64,000 bases of DNA. Source: Topomyia yanbarensis (taxonomy: Eukaryota > Arthropoda > Insecta > Diptera > Culicidae). Made by a program: the position numbers and the translations under genes. The number at the start of each line of letters is the position of its first letter. Positions within the stretch are counted from its first letter, which is position 1. The stretch covers positions 211,098,546 through 211,162,545 of the forward strand of contig NC_080670.1 in NCBI RefSeq assembly GCF_030247195.1. Reading direction: 5' to 3'. The notes under the pieces are model-generated. The model was not told the DNA's origin. It made no database searches and worked only from the letters and a program-made list of their open reading frames with translations. Of this stretch, positions 10,493 to 20,715 are shown piece after piece.

Positions 10493-13009
10493 ATACTTAG
10501 ATTTTGTATTTGTATTATAGTAATTAAATAACTAGAATTCTTGCAGAATAACCTTACTTGACATTTTTCTACAAATATTGTTATTTTTATGTTTCTTGAT
10601 ATTTTTTATTGTATTTGTCATTTTGACTATTTCTTATTTAGGCATTGTTCGTAGTTTAGAGCTAGCTGCAGTTAAGTTTGGTTTGGTAAGTACCGTGCTA
10701 GTAGCAGATAATTCAACAATTTTTCGTCCGCCGTATTGATTCTTCACAATCTAGAGTTAGTAAATGGCAATTTGATGAATACGTTTGATTTCGTTACGTT
10801 TCTTGTCCTTATACAGAACTTCTGTACTTGCCGGACTTCACTCGTTACTAGCCTATTGATTAGAAATATACGTAATGTTTTCTATTTTATTTGTATTTAG
10901 CGTCTATCTGCAGTCAAGTCAGTCTGTCACGATACTGATGAGACAAAGCCGAAACGAAAAAAATCCTTGACATATTCAAAAATCAGCCTAACAAATCTTC
11001 TACGACTTTGTAAATCATTCAGAAACGACGAAATCCCAGAAAGCCCCATCCCGCAAAAGCCACCACTACTAAGCTATTCCAGTCATGCTCGGTCAGAGGC
11101 AAGCCCCTTCCTGAGAAAGTTCCCCAACATTAATTTGTCATGGAGACCTGCGAGGAACGGTATTCTGTACGTGCTAAGCACTTTTTATGAACTCAATTGC
11201 ACCTCACACGCGGTTACGGTTCTCCCAGCCACGTTCCAACTTTTCCATTTCCATATCTGTAACTCTTTTTCCTAGCTGTTGCATGCTGTACCTACAACCT
11301 GTTTCCACCGGAACATGGCTTTATATCGTTTTAAGTCGTCGACACGAAATCGCCGCATGTTATAAACGATGGAAAAGCGGCTTTTGTAGTAGCATTGGAC
11401 CCCGTTGGAAATGTGTTCCCGACCGACCGACCGACGTTGCGACGAAGAGAAATAGAGAAAGAGGAGGGTCACGGAAAAGGATGCTTTTATGTATTCTATG
11501 CTAATTTATTTGTTGTGATGGCTGGAACCTCCTCCCCTAATCGTTCGCCACCTACAACAGCCATACCAAGGCAGTTGCTTTCCCCCCAGTTGGAGGGTGG
11601 CCGATTGAAACGTCTCCATGGTTGTTTTGTTCCATTTTGCTGAAATCAAAACCCAACAACGGCCCCTTCACGTCCTTTGTGTTCTCGGTTTTGCGCATTC
11701 AGAACGGATGTTAAAAGTTTATGTGCGAATGAATAATGTAGGTGTGCTCATTTATTTAAATATGTGCATATTTCTCGGTTTGTCGAGTTTTGCGTACTTA
11801 GCTAGAAAGCGGAGAAAGGAGGTTTGCAAAATTTTACCGTTTTGCATATTTCATCGATCAGCCCGATGAATGGTGGGTGGAAAATGCAAAATGCAGAAAT
11901 GGGCGGCACGTGTTTGACTAGTTCTCGTTTTTTTTCTTGCGGAAAACTGACAAGCATGACTGTGGCCTGTTTATGGTAAATATGACTTCTGAAGACTCGT
12001 CATTTATTATGTGCGGTCGTTTGGAATGATATTCGAAAGCTAAAATGTAAACTTTAAAGTGGGTTCTCTTTCAGCATTCGACACAAGTTGCCCGGGTCTG
12101 ATTAATCGCACACAAACTATTTTCAACATTTACAATCGTTTAACGCAACGCAACCATCAATGCTCCCGTGGGTGTTATTAAACACAGTATTGAATTTTAT
12201 CTGTACTCAAAGCGAAGCTCCAACCCCCCAATGCAATTCCGTGAAATAATAAAATCATGAAAGTAATGTATTCCATTAACATATTTCACATCCCATTTGC
12301 ACCAACCACCATCAGATGGCGCCGCGATATAAAAGCTTGCCATTAATTCTAATTAAAGTGAATTTTTTTTCGACTTCCGCAAAAAGCCTGCATGCGTGCG
12401 TGCTTGTGTGGGTGTGTCAGTGCGTTTGTATTTTTATTTCACCCCCTAAATTAGTGCCCCGTGGGGGTTCTCTTTCACTTCATCCGCTCAATCTTGACTC
12501 TCCGGACCGCTAGCCATCATCTCGACACATGAATGAAGCAAGAAATGAATGAAAGGACTTTTATTCGACCCAACCCACCTCGAACTAGCGTAGCGTAGAG
12601 GGTCGCCGCGCACATTTCACACGACGACGACGACGACGGCCGGCGGAAACAAACTGATAGCAGCTAGAAATAGCGGAAACCACCGTTAGCGTCAACCAAC
12701 ATCATCATCACCATCACCATCATTCACCATTTGCCTTTTCCCGCAAGTTGAAAAGGAGTCGTCACACAGCGAAACCCGGGGAAAAAATAAACTTTAATGA
12801 CACCCCTTACACTGTTACGGTCCGCGCTCGGTTTGTGATTGGGATCATTTCGCTGCTGCTGCTGCTGCTGCTATTCTGCGCGGGTCGCTAGTAAATGTGA
12901 GAATTTTTCCAAAGTGGTTTTCTTTCCGAATCCGATTCCGGGACGTTTCTATCTATCGCACAACCGGTTCCATTTTCCGGGACGGTAAAAAGGGGAAAAT
13001 AAAACAGAT
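10493..13009. other. Mostly unique intergenic DNA
   Basis: No exon was recognised. A family-H-like end (CACGATACTGATGAGAC, then GCCGAAACG) is visible at about 10,915-10,960. Simple repeats include GACCGACCGACCGACG near 11,422, a GAC run near 12,622, CATCATCACCATCACCATCA near 12,700 and a CTG run near 12,852. The 11.4-13.0 kb part has higher GC and normal complexity, typical of non-repetitive regulatory or spacer DNA. Confidence 0.5.
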
Positions 13010-13990
13010 GCAGTCAAAATCATAATAAATACTTGTCATTTTTAACAAGAGACACGGAATGGTTGATAAAAAAAATCAAATGTTTCAAAGTCTGATGAAT
13101 TGCTTGTAATCTTATTAGGCCCGAGGTTGTGTTAGAATTATAAATTGGTAGAATTTGATATAGCTGGAACACATATTTTAAGAGCGCAATACGAATTGAG
13201 GTATAAAATAAAACGGACGATAAAAAAAACTAGAAAACAAGATGTGGGACAAAATAAGGGAAAAAAGAGGGAAACTAAAGATGGAAAAAACTAAAAATAA
13301 AATTGCAAATATGGTTAAGCAAAGGGAAAAAGAGTAAAAAAAGAAATCATGCGAAAAAAATTAAAAAGAAACGCAAAAACGAAAGAAATTAGAAAAAAAA
13401 TAAAACAGAGAAGGGTTGAAATGTAAAAAAATAGAAAAAAACAAACGGAAAAACGACAAAGAAAAAAGGTTAAGCGTCAGAAGAATAAAAAAATAATAAA
13501 AAGACTTACGTACAAAACATAAAGGATAAGGAAAAAGAAGATAGAAAAATGAAGAACAAAACATGGAAAAAATGAAGAAGCAGTAAAAATATGCCAAGAG
13601 AATAAATGAAATAAATGCATGTAAAAAGGAAACAATAAAAAAGTAAACGAGAAAAATAAATAACGAAAAACGAGACAAGATAAAAAAAACAGAAAATAGA
13701 AGCAGTTAAAAAATCCGAAAAAATATAAAAAATATAAAAAATAAAAATAAAAGCGAGAAATGGAAATAGGGAAAACGTAAAAGTTAAAGAGAAAGGAGAA
13801 ATCAAATTACAAAACCCGAGTAAGGAAAACGAAAAATATAAAAAAAACAGAGATCAAGAGAATGCGAAAAAGGAAGACAGAGGCAAAATGAATCGCGGGA
13901 GTATTAAGTAGAAGGGCAAAACCGGAAAGGATGAATAGAAAAATGAAAAGAAAATAAGATAAAAGAAGAAAAACTAAAATTGAATTGATT

Positions 13991-13992
<2 letters not shown>
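13010..13992. repeat. Purine-rich (A/G) tract, part 3
   Basis: From about 13,190 the + strand becomes almost all A and G with sparse C/T (for example AAAATATAAAAAATATAAAA near 13,722). It ends at the (GA)n run at 13,993. Same character as the 6-10 kb tract; no gene. Confidence 0.82.

Positions 13993-14032
<40 letters not shown>
13993..14032. repeat. (GA)n dinucleotide microsatellite
   Basis: About 20 uninterrupted GA units at the junction between purine tract 3 and unique sequence. It reads as (TC)n on the minus strand, the GAGA-factor type of motif, but here it is most simply part of the purine expansion. Confidence 0.95.
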
Positions 14033-14037
<5 letters not shown>

Positions 14038-14330
14038 TCCAACAGCATAAAGTAACAAGCTACTTTACGCTTGTCCGGACATGCCGTAGACTCAGGTGAT
14101 TCGCATTTCTAATGCCAAAAGACCTTGACTCCTACGATAGCAGAGAAGGGGGTTAAGTCGCCGGTAAACTCTTAGCTTGCTCAAACGACCCTTCTACGCT
14201 TTTCTAAAACTTTCTCCCTTCAACTCCTTGCTATCCCTTGAGTACTATGGCTCTTAATACTGAAAAATATACTTCACCTTCCAGTCCCTTGCCGTAACAA
14301 CAGTTGACAAATTGATTGAATAGGTCGTTA
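14033..14330. other. Balanced-composition segment between purine tracts
   Basis: Sequence of ordinary composition with no recognised family, interrupting the purine tract. It may be an insertion, but terminal repeats or a target duplication were not found. Confidence 0.4.
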
Positions 14331-14735
14331 ACAAAAAAAATGGTTAAGAAAAAAATGGTAAAAATAGAGAGAGAGAGAAAGCAATGAGGAAAAAAAACTA
14401 AAAGAATAATAAAAAATGGCCTTAATTTAAAAATGATATAAAGAAAAGGAAAAAAGAACACGACGAAGGAAAATTCAAACGACATAAAGAAGAAAAAGTA
14501 AAACTTTAAAATTGATAGGAAAAAGCAAACAGAAAAAGTAAGACAAAAACAAAAACTAAAGATACTTCGTTATAATTTTTTTAAATAGAAGAGAATTAAA
14601 CTAAATTGAAAATAAATCAAATAATTTGAATTTAAATTGAAATTAATTTATTTAATAGATGAAGAAAACTAAAAGGTAGAAAATGGGAGAAATTAAAAAA
14701 AGAAACGGTATAGACAATAGATAAAACAAAGCATA
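14331..14735. repeat. Purine-rich tract, part 4, ending in a shared 25-bp block
   Basis: A/G-rich sequence ending at 14,707-14,731 in a 25-bp block (starts GGTATAGACAATAG, ends AAAACAAAG) found identically at 17,452-17,476, where another purine tract begins. Three CATAAG units follow at about 14,731-14,748. The block ties two purine tracts to one repeat family. Confidence 0.7.
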
Positions 14736-14749
14736 AGCATAAGCATAAG

Positions 14750-15054
14750 AGATCGCCCGTAGTTGCTACTCCGTTATTGACCAGAACCAAATTAGGTTGC
14801 AAAATGTTGATTGGAACAACATGCTTGGGAATAACATGATGAGCCACATTGTACAATCTATTCCGATCCCTGCATGCTGATCAATACCAACGCCGGCTAC
14901 GTCCGAATGCAGATCTTCTGGGAAAGGAAGGAATGTTAGTTCGATACATGTTGCTACTAGAGACCGAGGAATCCTCTGCATCTCCACATGTATCACGGGA
15001 AGGGGAGAGTTGTTAGTGAGTGTGCCAATAGCGTTATCATGTAATAATTGCTCT
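14750..15054. other. Balanced-composition segment, probable old repeat
   Basis: Contains no recognised gene. The composition and phrase-like sequence (TTAGTTCGATACATGTTGCT, then GAGACCGAGGAATCCTCTGC) suggest a dispersed mosquito repeat, but no second copy lies in this window. Confidence 0.3.
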
Positions 15055-15775
15055 GGGCAGCCGGCTGCCGAGAATTTGGGAAATTTATCATTTGTTGTAT
15101 TAATACGATTAGCAAAATAAGCAACTTGAACTCCGGATAGCCGGCTATAAGAAGCACTGCTTATATTTTTTAATAATATTCAATCACGCGACGAATTTAT
15201 TCGTGGTTTCTATCGTGTCGGTGCTGATTTTACCCGGCGATCGTTTGAATAAAATGAGGAATCTTATACCGAAGGTTCATCAGACTCTTCCATAGATGTC
15301 GCGGAGTTGGTAGTTTGGAAGGAAATAAGGTCTAGGATTCGCTCCAAGCAAGCGATGCGACCTGTAAAGCATAGTTTATTAGGGATCATCCATAAATGAC
15401 GTAGCATTTTTTGAGCAATTTTTACCAGCCCCCTCCACCATCGTAGCATTTCGTCACAAACCTCTAAATACTCCCTGGTAATTACGTAGCTTGACGGTAA
15501 CTCTCCCCCCCCCCCCTGTCCCCGTGATTTTTTTTAAAATAAAAACCGATGTTAGTCATTCCCCTTTGAAAAAGCTACATAGCCTGACATGACCCCCTAC
15601 CCTCCCGTCGTCACACATCATCACAAAATGCAAAACTCTCCCCTCTCCCATATAATGCTACGTCATTTATGGATGATCTCTTAGTTTGTAGTTCAGTTAG
15701 TTTTCGAAAACACGATCGCTCGAAAAAGATCTTGTTTACTTTTTTGTTCTTTTAAAATCTGGGTAGCCGGCTACC
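15055..15775. mobile_element. Repeat family with GGCAGCCGGCTGCC palindromes, invaded by a MITE
   Basis: A perfect palindrome GGCAGCCGGCTGCC lies at 15,056-15,069, ATAGCCGGCTAT at 15,137-15,148 and GGTAGCCGGCTACC at 15,762-15,775. The context ATTGCTCTGGGCAGCC, palindrome, GAGAATTT recurs at 58,071-58,103, so it is dispersed. The MITE at 15,383-15,678 lies inside. Exact ends are unknown. Confidence 0.55.
15383..15678. mobile_element. MITE with CATAAATGACGTAGCA terminal repeats, copy 2
   Basis: Left end GGATCATCCATAAATGACGT and right end ACGTCATTTATGGATGATCT are inverse complements over about 24 bp. TTA flanks both sides, compatible with a 3-bp target duplication. The interior aligns with copy 1 at 3,250-3,541, including the C-run at about 15,506-15,519 and the CTACATAGCCTGACATG block. 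Confidence 0.9.
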
Positions 15776-16250
15776 GAGAGTATCCTATGTTTTCTAAACA
15801 AAAGCAATTTCAACTCCACACAACCGATCGTGGGAGTATTGCCCAGAAAAACTAATCTTATCTGCTTAATGGGCCGGATCACTATTTATTGCGACATTAT
15901 TTAGACTAACTTCGCTATTCCTTCTCTACGATATATTTTTTGGGTTGCAAACTATCGAGTGATAACACGTTATACAGACAAAGAGTTATGATAGCTCTAG
16001 ATGTTATAAATCAGCGAAAGTGTTTCCTATTTCTAATATCGGATTGTTTGTGAAATACATGTATACGAACGATTATATCGAACATTGAAGGGAAATACAA
16101 AGGATCGTTAACCTGATGGACGGGCTTGTTACCAAAAACGGAACTTGAAATTAGATTCATTAAAACAGACGCGGCGAATTTTCAGTACGTATTGATCCGC
16201 GTTCATCGATACTAGTCAAATTAAAGTCTTATTGGAGCTGATTATTCACT
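15776..16250. other. Unannotated AT-rich DNA
   Basis: No gene or repeat recognised. Confidence 0.4.
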
Positions 16251-16252
16251 TA

Positions 16253-16494
16253 CCAATAGCGTTTTCAATATAATAAACTTTCCCCAAAAGTTGAACAAAA
16301 TCTATTTTCACACATCGTCGAACCTCCTGTGTATTGAAAATGTCCAAAACTATTGATTGTCAACTGCCAATAACTTTCCCTTCAATATAAAACACTCCCG
16401 AAAAGTTGGCAAAAAATTCGATTTTGACACATCGTCGGACACCCCCCCCCCCCCTGTGCTTAGAAAATGTCCAAACTATTGATTTTCAACTGCC
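16253..16494. repeat. Two-copy tandem repeat, about 120 bp
   Basis: CCAATAGCGTTTTCAATAT at 16,253 and CCAATAACTTTCCCTTCAAT at 16,367 open two copies that share AAAAGTTG, ACACATCGTCG, GAAAATGTCCAAA and CAACTGCC in the same order. The second copy carries a C-run (16,441-16,454) missing from the first. A partial third copy may start at 16,491. Confidence 0.8.
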
Positions 16495-16568
16495 ACAACA
16501 TGTCCTTCAATAGTTATTTATTTCTAAACAATTGAAATTTAACCGCATCAACTTCAACTCGAATAAAC

Positions 16569-17100
16569 TATAGACACTCATAGTAACAGACCAGCGAAGG
16601 TACTTTTATCGAGCCAAACGAACTGTCAAAATCCGGAGCCAAACGAGCATGACGTCATTCAATGCAAACAAGCAGAACAAGTATTGCGATTTTATTTAAA
16701 AAAATATATTTTGTTATTCACAGTAGGCTTCACTTTTCGTGTTCGTATTGGTATTTCACAATGTTATTTAGAAATATATTTATTGTGTTCAATATAACTA
16801 CACAAAAAACATTTTACTTATGCTCTTTTTCATCAACTTTGTGTTGGATTGGATTGGATTGGATTGGAAATTAGATTTTTTTCTCAATTTCTTGTGGCTC
16901 AGTATCAAACATATAACTTCTCTTTTGATTCATATATTGAACCACTTGAAAACTTATTTTGATAAAAACAGATGATCGAATACAGTCGAGCACGTTCGAG
17001 CTTGCACATTTTTGGGTGATGCCAGTTTAACATGCTTGTTTTTCTAGTTGCCAGTTTTGCGATTCTTACATCCGCGAGTCTACCACTATGAGTGTCTACA
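16569..17100. mobile_element. Non-autonomous DNA transposon with 8-bp target duplication
   Basis: The 8-mer GAATAAAC occurs exactly at 16,561-16,568 and 17,101-17,108. Between them the ends TATAGACACTCATAGT and (inverted) TGTAGACACTCATAGT match at 15 of 16 positions, and similarity continues weakly for about 30 bp. An 8-bp duplication is typical of hAT-type elements (also P and Merlin). The 532-bp interior has no transposase and contains a (GGATT)n run at about 16,847-16,867. Confidence 0.85.
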
Positions 17101-17127
17101 GAATAAACGGGAAAGTAACGCAAAATG

Positions 17128-17262
17128 TATCGCGATAACCACCGATGAATTATCGACGATGACGATGAATCCGACGATACATTATCGTTAACGGAGTTTC
17201 CGATGACGTTGACGGGTGGTTAACGTTATCGACGATGACGATTAATTATCGATTAACAACCC
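17128..17262. repeat. ATTATCGACGATGACG-type short repeats
   Basis: TTATCGACGATGACGAT occurs at about 17,152 and again near 17,227, surrounded by further CGATGACG, TTATCGTTAACG and TTATCGATTAAC pieces. It looks like a cryptic repeat of GATAAC/CGATGA words lying between the 8-bp-TSD element and a retroelement end. Confidence 0.6.
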
Positions 17263-17263
17263 T

Positions 17264-17451
17264 GAACCTTAAGGTTCGCCCAGGTTAAGTCTGCGGTACG
17301 GAGCAATACCTCGACCTAGGAACTTCTAGCATGTTGTTAGTCGCCTCTTACGACATGGGAGCAGTTCCCAGAGGTTCTATTCTTGGCTGAAATAGTGCAA
17401 AAAGATTTCAGCCCGCCGGACACCACACGGCTTCCGGACACCACACGGCTT
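17264..17451 (-). mobile_element. Retroelement-like dispersed repeat end
   Basis: On the minus strand it contains GTCGTAAGAGGCGACTAA (17,337-17,354), a phrase familiar from insect non-LTR elements, and starts from a 14-bp palindrome GAACCTTAAGGTTC (17,264-17,277). Two tandem copies of CCGGACACCACACGGCTT lie at 17,416-17,450, directly before the 25-bp block and purine tract. The family name is not known to me; the non-LTR assignment is from memory. Confidence 0.5.
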
Positions 17452-18480
17452 GGTATAGACAATAGATAAAACAAAGACAAGAAAAAAAGCAAAAAAAGAG
17501 GAAAAGAAACAGCAGAATAGAGGAAATGAAATGGCAAAAAAGAATATTAAAAAAGACAAAAATAGGGAAAAGACAGAAGGAAAATTGGAAGGTACGACAA
17601 GGAAAAAGGGAACCTAAAATTTTCGAAACAGTCAAAAGGAACGAAAAAAATAACAAAAATAAAATCGCTTTAGTAAAACGGAAAAAGGCGTCTAATTGAA
17701 AAAATAAATGAAGAAAAACCGAAAGAAAAATTTAAAAATCAAAACTGCTAAACAAAAGGGAGAAAAACTAAACAAGGAAACACGTAAAACGGATATAGGG
17801 GTTAATGAAAAGCTAAAAGTAGGAACATCCAAAAGGAAAAATTAAAAATGAACATGAAAATAGCAGGTAAATGGAAAACAGCAGAAAGATAAAATGAAAT
17901 AAGCAAAAATTACAAAGCAAAATGGAAAGAGAAATAGTGAAAAGAACAAAAGAAATAAAACGGAAAACATAAAACAAAATCAATTGAAAAAAAATGATGA
18001 AACGAAACACAAGAAAATCAACCAAAAAAAAAAATTGCACCGACAGAAAAATATAATTGAGAATAGAATAAATCAAATAAAAAGACAAATATGAGAAAAG
18101 GTAAAAATAAAGAGCGAAAAATGTACATCAAAAAGGTGAAAATAAAGTGACAAAAGGAAGAAAAAACAGGTGAAAGACGCTTCAAAAAATTTACAGGAGG
18201 TAGGAAACATATAAAACAGTGAGAAAAACTAGGAATTCAAAAAGGAAACAGAAAAAAAGTTCATAAAAATATAAAAAAATAGAAAAAGGAAAAATTGAAA
18301 AGCTAAAAAATAAATAAGAAAAGAGACAGGAAAAAATCAATATAGGAACTAGCAAAAAGGGATAGAAAAAGTAAGAAAATGGAAAGGGAGGGTTAAAAAA
18401 AATTCAAATAAAAAAGACACTAAAGTCAATTAGTTTTCCCGAAATAGAAAAAAACGGAAAAAATTGACGGAAGATAGTTC
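17452..18480. repeat. Purine-rich (A/G) tract, part 5
   Basis: Begins with the 25-bp block shared with 14,707-14,731 and continues as A/G-rich DNA on the + strand with scattered C/T. Only low-complexity minus-strand open frames are present. Confidence 0.82.
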
Positions 18481-18497
18481 TTAAAAAATTACTGTTA

Positions 18498-18536
18498 TTG
18501 TTTATTGGGGCTTTAACCTCGATGGATCATTCGCCC
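18498..18536 (-). mobile_element. SINE tail fragment
   Basis: TTATTGGGGCTTTAACCTC, then GATCATTCGCCC, is the inverse complement (with few changes) of the tail of the tRNA-SINE at 3,190-3,226. The tRNA-like head is absent. It is an island within the purine tract. Confidence 0.6.
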
Positions 18537-18885
18537 AGAAAAAACCAAAAGGAAGAGAGAAAAGAATGTAAAATATACATACAGAAAAAAAATGAAAATT
18601 TCAGTTTTTCAGTTGAAAAAATCCAATGACGAAGAAAGAAATCAATTTAAATATAAATAAGGCTTAGAAAAAAATAATGAAAGAAAAAGAAAATAAGAAA
18701 ATAAAAGAAAGAAACGGTTAAGAATGAAGTAGACAAGAAATGGAACATTCGCTCTGAAAAACCAAAAGGAAGAGAAGAAGAGAAAAGAGAATGAAAAATT
18801 TATATAGAAAAATAATAAAAAATTGAAATATATGGAAAAGGACTAATTACGAAGAAAGAAATTTAAATATTAATAAGGCTTTTTT
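18528..18885. repeat. 218-bp tandem duplication inside the purine tract
   Basis: CATTCGCCCAGAAAAAACC near 18,528 and CATTCGCTCTGAAAAACC near 18,746 start two copies which both continue AAAAGGAAGAG, then GACGAAGAAAGAAA or TACGAAGAAAGAAA, then TTTAAATAT and AATAAGGCTT. The offset is 218 bp. It shows segmental duplication, not only slippage, in the purine tract. Confidence 0.75.
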
Positions 18886-18989
18886 CATATTTTTTTTTAA
18901 TTGCCCGCCACACTCCCCCACACCAAAGAACTCATACAAGAGCTCCCTGGTAGTGGACGCAACTTGTCTCAGCCCATGAACAATGGCAA

Positions 18990-20105
18990 CAAAAACAAAT
19001 AAAGAAGGAAAATAATGGTAAAAAAAGAAAACAAGAAAATAAAACGAAGGAACAATTAAGGATAAAGGAGACAAGAAAAAATAAAAACGAAAACCGCCAA
19101 TGTAAGATGGTAAAGAAGATACGGGGAAAGAGAAGAAAATATAAAAGAAAAAAAAAGAAAAGCATGTGGAAAACGCACAAAGTCAAAAATAACATTTTTA
19201 GAGTCAAAAGTAAAAATTGAAAGCGAAGAAGGAAAAGGTAAAAAGTTTAAGAAAAATAAAAAAAGTGGAAGGAAAAAGTATCAAAAAATAAGAAGAAAAA
19301 TATGAAGGGGGTAAAAAGCGGTGTAAAAATGCAAGGAAAGAGAAATAATAAATAGCCTACCAACAAAAGTAAAAGGAGAAGAAAAAGTAAACGTAAAGAG
19401 AATTGAAAAGAAAAAGAAAATAAAATAGACAAGGAAAATCAATAAAAACAGTAAAATGAATGAAGAGGGAAATAAAATAGAAACATGTAAAACGAGAAAG
19501 CAAAAAGAACAAAAGTGAAAAAACTAAGGAAGCAGAAAGGATTCAAGGTATAGAAAAAAAACAGGAAGCAAAAATAATATCGGGAAAAATAAGGATAATG
19601 TTAAAATTGAAGATAAATGCATAATCAAAATAAAAAGAACTAAATTAAATGGTATAAAAGTCCAAGCAATTGCATAATTTTTTTTTGTGAGAAAGACAAA
19701 ACAAAATAAGGAGAAACGGAAAATGTCAAGAAAAGAAAAGAAAAAAAAATAAATAAAAGGGAGACGAACAAGTAGAAAAATTAAATAGGAAAAAATAAAA
19801 AAGAAGAAAATGTCAAGCAAAATAAAAATAGGAACAAAAAAGACAACTAAAAAGCACATGTTCAAAAAAGATAGCAAAAAAGAAAAGAAAGAATAAAAAA
19901 ATAAAGAAAATTTAAAAAAATAAAAGAAACTAGAAAAAGGCTCGTAATAAAGAAGTAATTACGGCAAAGAAAAGAAAAAAAACAAAAACAGAAAAATGAA
20001 ATAAAGGAAAAAAGTTAAAATAAAGGCGAGATGAAAGAAAACGAAAAGGAATACAAAAAGGAGAAATTTAAATGATTACGAGCAAAATATTCAATAAAAC
20101 CTAAA
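18990..20105. repeat. Purine-rich (A/G) tract, part 6
   Basis: A/G-dominated + strand as in earlier tracts. A balanced segment at 18,886-18,989 (CACTCCCCCACACC, then GGTAGTGGACGCAACTTG) precedes it. It ends near 20,105, before the MITE at 20,160. No genes. Confidence 0.82.
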
Positions 20106-20159
20106 TAACATTGAGACTAGAGAGCCTCTATTATTCATAACTTAGATAAAGTTTAATTT

Positions 20160-20505
20160 TTGTACGTCGAATTCACCGTATCAGTAACTAGCACCGACTT
20201 AGGGCCCCGTAAATCTAAACTAGCTCCAAATTGGCACCAGTTAGTAAATAAAAACAGTCACACCATACATATGTATGTGTTAACGTCTAAAGCAACTGGT
20301 TGGTCCCGAGTGATGTCTCGAGAAGCAAACACAGAAGCTCTGGGTTGCTTCTCAATCGGGACCAGCCAGTTACTTTAAGTGGTTACACAGGTTGTGTATT
20401 TGTTCGGATGTGGTGTTTAATTAGTGCCAATTTAGTGCTAGTTGAAAATTATCGGAGCCTTAAGTAGGTGCTAGCCACTGATCAGACGAATTCGAAACAC
20501 GTAAA
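20160..20505. mobile_element. Family H MITE with strong internal hairpin
   Basis: The left end (TCGAATTCACCGTATCAG, TAACTAGCACC) and the inverted right end (TTCGAATTCGTCTGATCAG, TGGCTAGCACC) form terminal repeats of about 35 bp. Internally, AACTGGTTGGTCCCGAG and the inverse of CGGGACCAGCCAGTT, with GAGAAGCAA/TTGCTTCTC, form a second, nested inverted repeat at about 20,296-20,372. No coding capacity. Confidence 0.82.
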
Positions 20506-20619
20506 TCCAAAAAGTTCAATAGCGGCTTCTAACAAAGCGGCAGTTTTCGACAAGAAATCTGTTGAATACAGTGCCACCTAGCAACGAAAATGCGATTATT
20601 TTTTCTATATAAATTCAAG

Positions 20620-20715
20620 TCCGTTGAACCGTTAGCTAGATTTGTACGATTAAAGTCAAAATTCAGAGCGGACACTCCTGGTAGGATTAAGAATGGACTC
20701 GGGGGTGAGTTGATT
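20620..20715 (+). repeat. Fragment of foldback repeat family F
   Basis: GCTAGATTTGTACGATTAA, then AGAGCGGACACTCCTGGTAG and GACTCGGGGGTGAG, align with 58,330-58,413 (GCTAAATTTGTTCGATTTGG, GAGCAAACATTCCTGGTGG, GACTCAGGGGTGAC). Only one arm is visible here. Confidence 0.65.
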
